Positions 63,304 to 64,000 of a stretch of DNA of 64,000 nucleotides are shown in pieces (the stretch's first letter is position 1; each line of letters opens with the position of its first letter). Origin of the DNA: an uncultured Paracoccaceae bacterium (lineage in GTDB: Bacteria; Pseudomonadota; Alphaproteobacteria; Rhodobacterales; Rhodobacteraceae); assembly GCA_947493335.1 (NCBI GenBank), contig CANLQO010000001.1:1736001-1800000 (forward strand), read 5' to 3'. The notes below the pieces were generated by a model. It was given only the letters and a program-made list of their open reading frames with translations, searched no databases and was not told where the DNA came from. Made by a program: the position numbers and the translations under genes.

Positions 63304-63617
63304 CGCTGGATGACCTTGCCACCACGATCACCGCCCGCAAGGGTGCTGATCCTGCCTCGAGCTGGACGGCAAAGCTGCTTTCGCAGGGCCCCGAAAAATG
63401 CGCCGAAAAATTTGGGGAAGAGGCGATCGAGGCGATTATCGAAGCTGTCAAAGGCGACCGCGCGGCCCTCATATCCGAGGCCGCCGATGTCCTCTACCAC
63501 CTGCTAGTCATGCTCGCCGCCCGTGACGTCCCGCTTGATGATGTCCTGACGGAACTCGCCCGACGTCAGGGCACCTCTGGCATCGCGGAAAAAAGCGCCC
63601 GTCCTTCTTCCGAATAA
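63300..63617 (+). CDS. hisE: Phosphoribosyl-ATP pyrophosphatase
   Basis: A 105-residue MazG-fold enzyme for the second step of histidine synthesis. It has [51 protein letters not shown], with its metal-binding glutamates, and [21 protein letters not shown] separate HisE, not fused to HisI, is usual in alphaproteobacteria. It is coupled to hisF. Confidence 0.96.
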   Translation: MTLDDLATTITARKGADPASSWTAKLLSQGPEKCAEKFGEEAIEAIIEAVKGDRAALISEAADVLYHLLVMLAARDVPLDDVLTELARRQGTSGIAEKSARPSSE

Positions 63618-63632
63618 AAATATGCCGGGGGT

Positions 63633-63650
63633 GTGGGGGCTGGCCCCCAC
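63633..63650. repeat. GTGGGGGCTGGCCCCCAC palindrome after hisE
   Basis: A palindrome with eight-base arms lies between hisE and the convergent CoA-binding gene. It shares the GGGGGCTGGCCCCC core and AAATAT/G-run flank with the element at 12,035. It may serve as a terminator for the histidine genes. Confidence 0.5.
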
Positions 63651-63673
63651 GCAGACCAATGCTTTTGGGCCTT

Positions 63674-64000
63674 TTACAGCCTCGATGAAACGATCCCGGT
63701 GTTGAACCCACCCATGCGCAGTTCTCCGAATAGCCGCTGATATTCGATCTTTGGGCAGCGGTTCTGGATCACATCCACACCACGGGCCTCGGCCATGGCT
63801 GCGACCTCAGCATGCGCCACCCCGATCTGCATCCAGATCGTCTGAAGCCCGGGCCACCGGTCCAGCGCCGCATCTACAATTCCGGGCACCGCTTCGGACT
63901 TTCGGAAAATGTCCACCATATCAATGTCATGCGGGATGCTTTTCAAGTCGCCATAGACCTCGGCCCCAAATAGGACCTGCCCCGCTAGCCCCGGGTTGAC
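63674..64000 (-). CDS. CoA-binding (YccU-like) protein, partial at window edge
   Basis: The minus-strand frame is open to base 64,000, so the N-terminus is outside. The visible 108 residues read VNPGLAGQVLFGAEVYGDLKS, then IPHDIDMVDIFRKSEAVPGIVDAAL, WMQIGVAHAEVAAMAEARGVDVIQNRCPKIEY. This matches the C-terminal two thirds of small CoA-binding Rossmann proteins (CoA_binding_2). A start at an internal TTG would cut the conserved fold and was rejected. Confidence 0.9.
   Translation of the reverse strand, partial: VNPGLAGQVLFGAEVYGDLKSIPHDIDMVDIFRKSEAVPGIVDAALDRWPGLQTIWMQIGVAHAEVAAMAEARGVDVIQNRCPKIEYQRLFGELRMGGFNTGIVSSRL

Noticed and set aside
63674-63946. 90-residue gene starting at TTG 63,946
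   Set aside because: The frame continues upstream to the window edge and encodes conserved residues of the CoA-binding fold, so the gene is partial rather than short.

Overview
The window reads as a chromosomal segment of an alphaproteobacterium of the Rhodobacteraceae (Roseobacter group). The signs are high GC, a long minus-strand dcw (division and cell wall) cluster, DUF2484 proteins inside that cluster, meso-diaminopimelate-type MurE, a DUF1127 gene followed by CCUCCUCCC-loop hairpins (the CcaF1/CcsR locus known from Rhodobacter sphaeroides), and a serine-cycle gene cluster. No insertion sequence, prophage or CRISPR array was seen.

Region 1 (about 1-27,000, nearly all minus strand) is the dcw cluster. 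In transcription order it runs mraZ, rsmH, ftsL, ftsI, murE, murF, mraY, then two small enzyme/ACT genes, murD, a block of accessory genes (glyoxalase-like, HI0933-type flavoprotein, a pair of WGR-like small proteins on the other strand, a methyltransferase), ftsW, murG, murC, a large unrecognised 817-residue protein with an internal duplication, two DUF2484 genes, two small membrane proteins, murB, ddl, ftsQ, ftsA and ftsZ (cut by the window edge). Most neighbours overlap by 1-4 bases, so translational coupling is likely.

Region 2 (about 27,000-45,500) is mixed. It holds two membrane-anchored unknown proteins, a GNAT acetyltransferase with Mrp/ApbC, the ccaF1-like DUF1127 gene with an array of seven CCUCCUCCC hairpins, an atypical membrane Ser/Thr kinase, a divergent Lrp/LysE-type pair, DUF6157, a UvrD-type helicase, an FMN hydroxyacid dehydrogenase, pyruvate carboxylase, a decayed tandem repeat, an M20 hydrolase, a CpdA-like phosphodiesterase and tRNA-Gly(GCC).

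Region 3 (about 45,600-53,200) is a C1/glyoxylate module of the serine cycle. A malyl-CoA lyase and a LuxR-type regulator lie on the minus strand. Divergent from them are serine-glyoxylate aminotransferase, both malate-CoA ligase subunits, hydroxypyruvate reductase and serine hydroxymethyltransferase. Repeated TACCCAT motifs lie between the two transcription units.

Region 4 (about 53,300-64,000) has two secreted paralogues flanking a CadC-like membrane regulator. After them come the histidine genes hisB-hisH, hisA and hisF-hisE, separated by small accessory genes: ArsR-SRPBCC, lytic transglycosylase, DUF2147, a secreted DUF302 protein, and a secreted caspase-like protein with a DUF302-like C-terminus. 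The window ends in a partial CoA-binding protein.

Starts were chosen from Shine-Dalgarno spacing, overlap with the upstream gene and family alignment remembered from known proteins. No database search was run.
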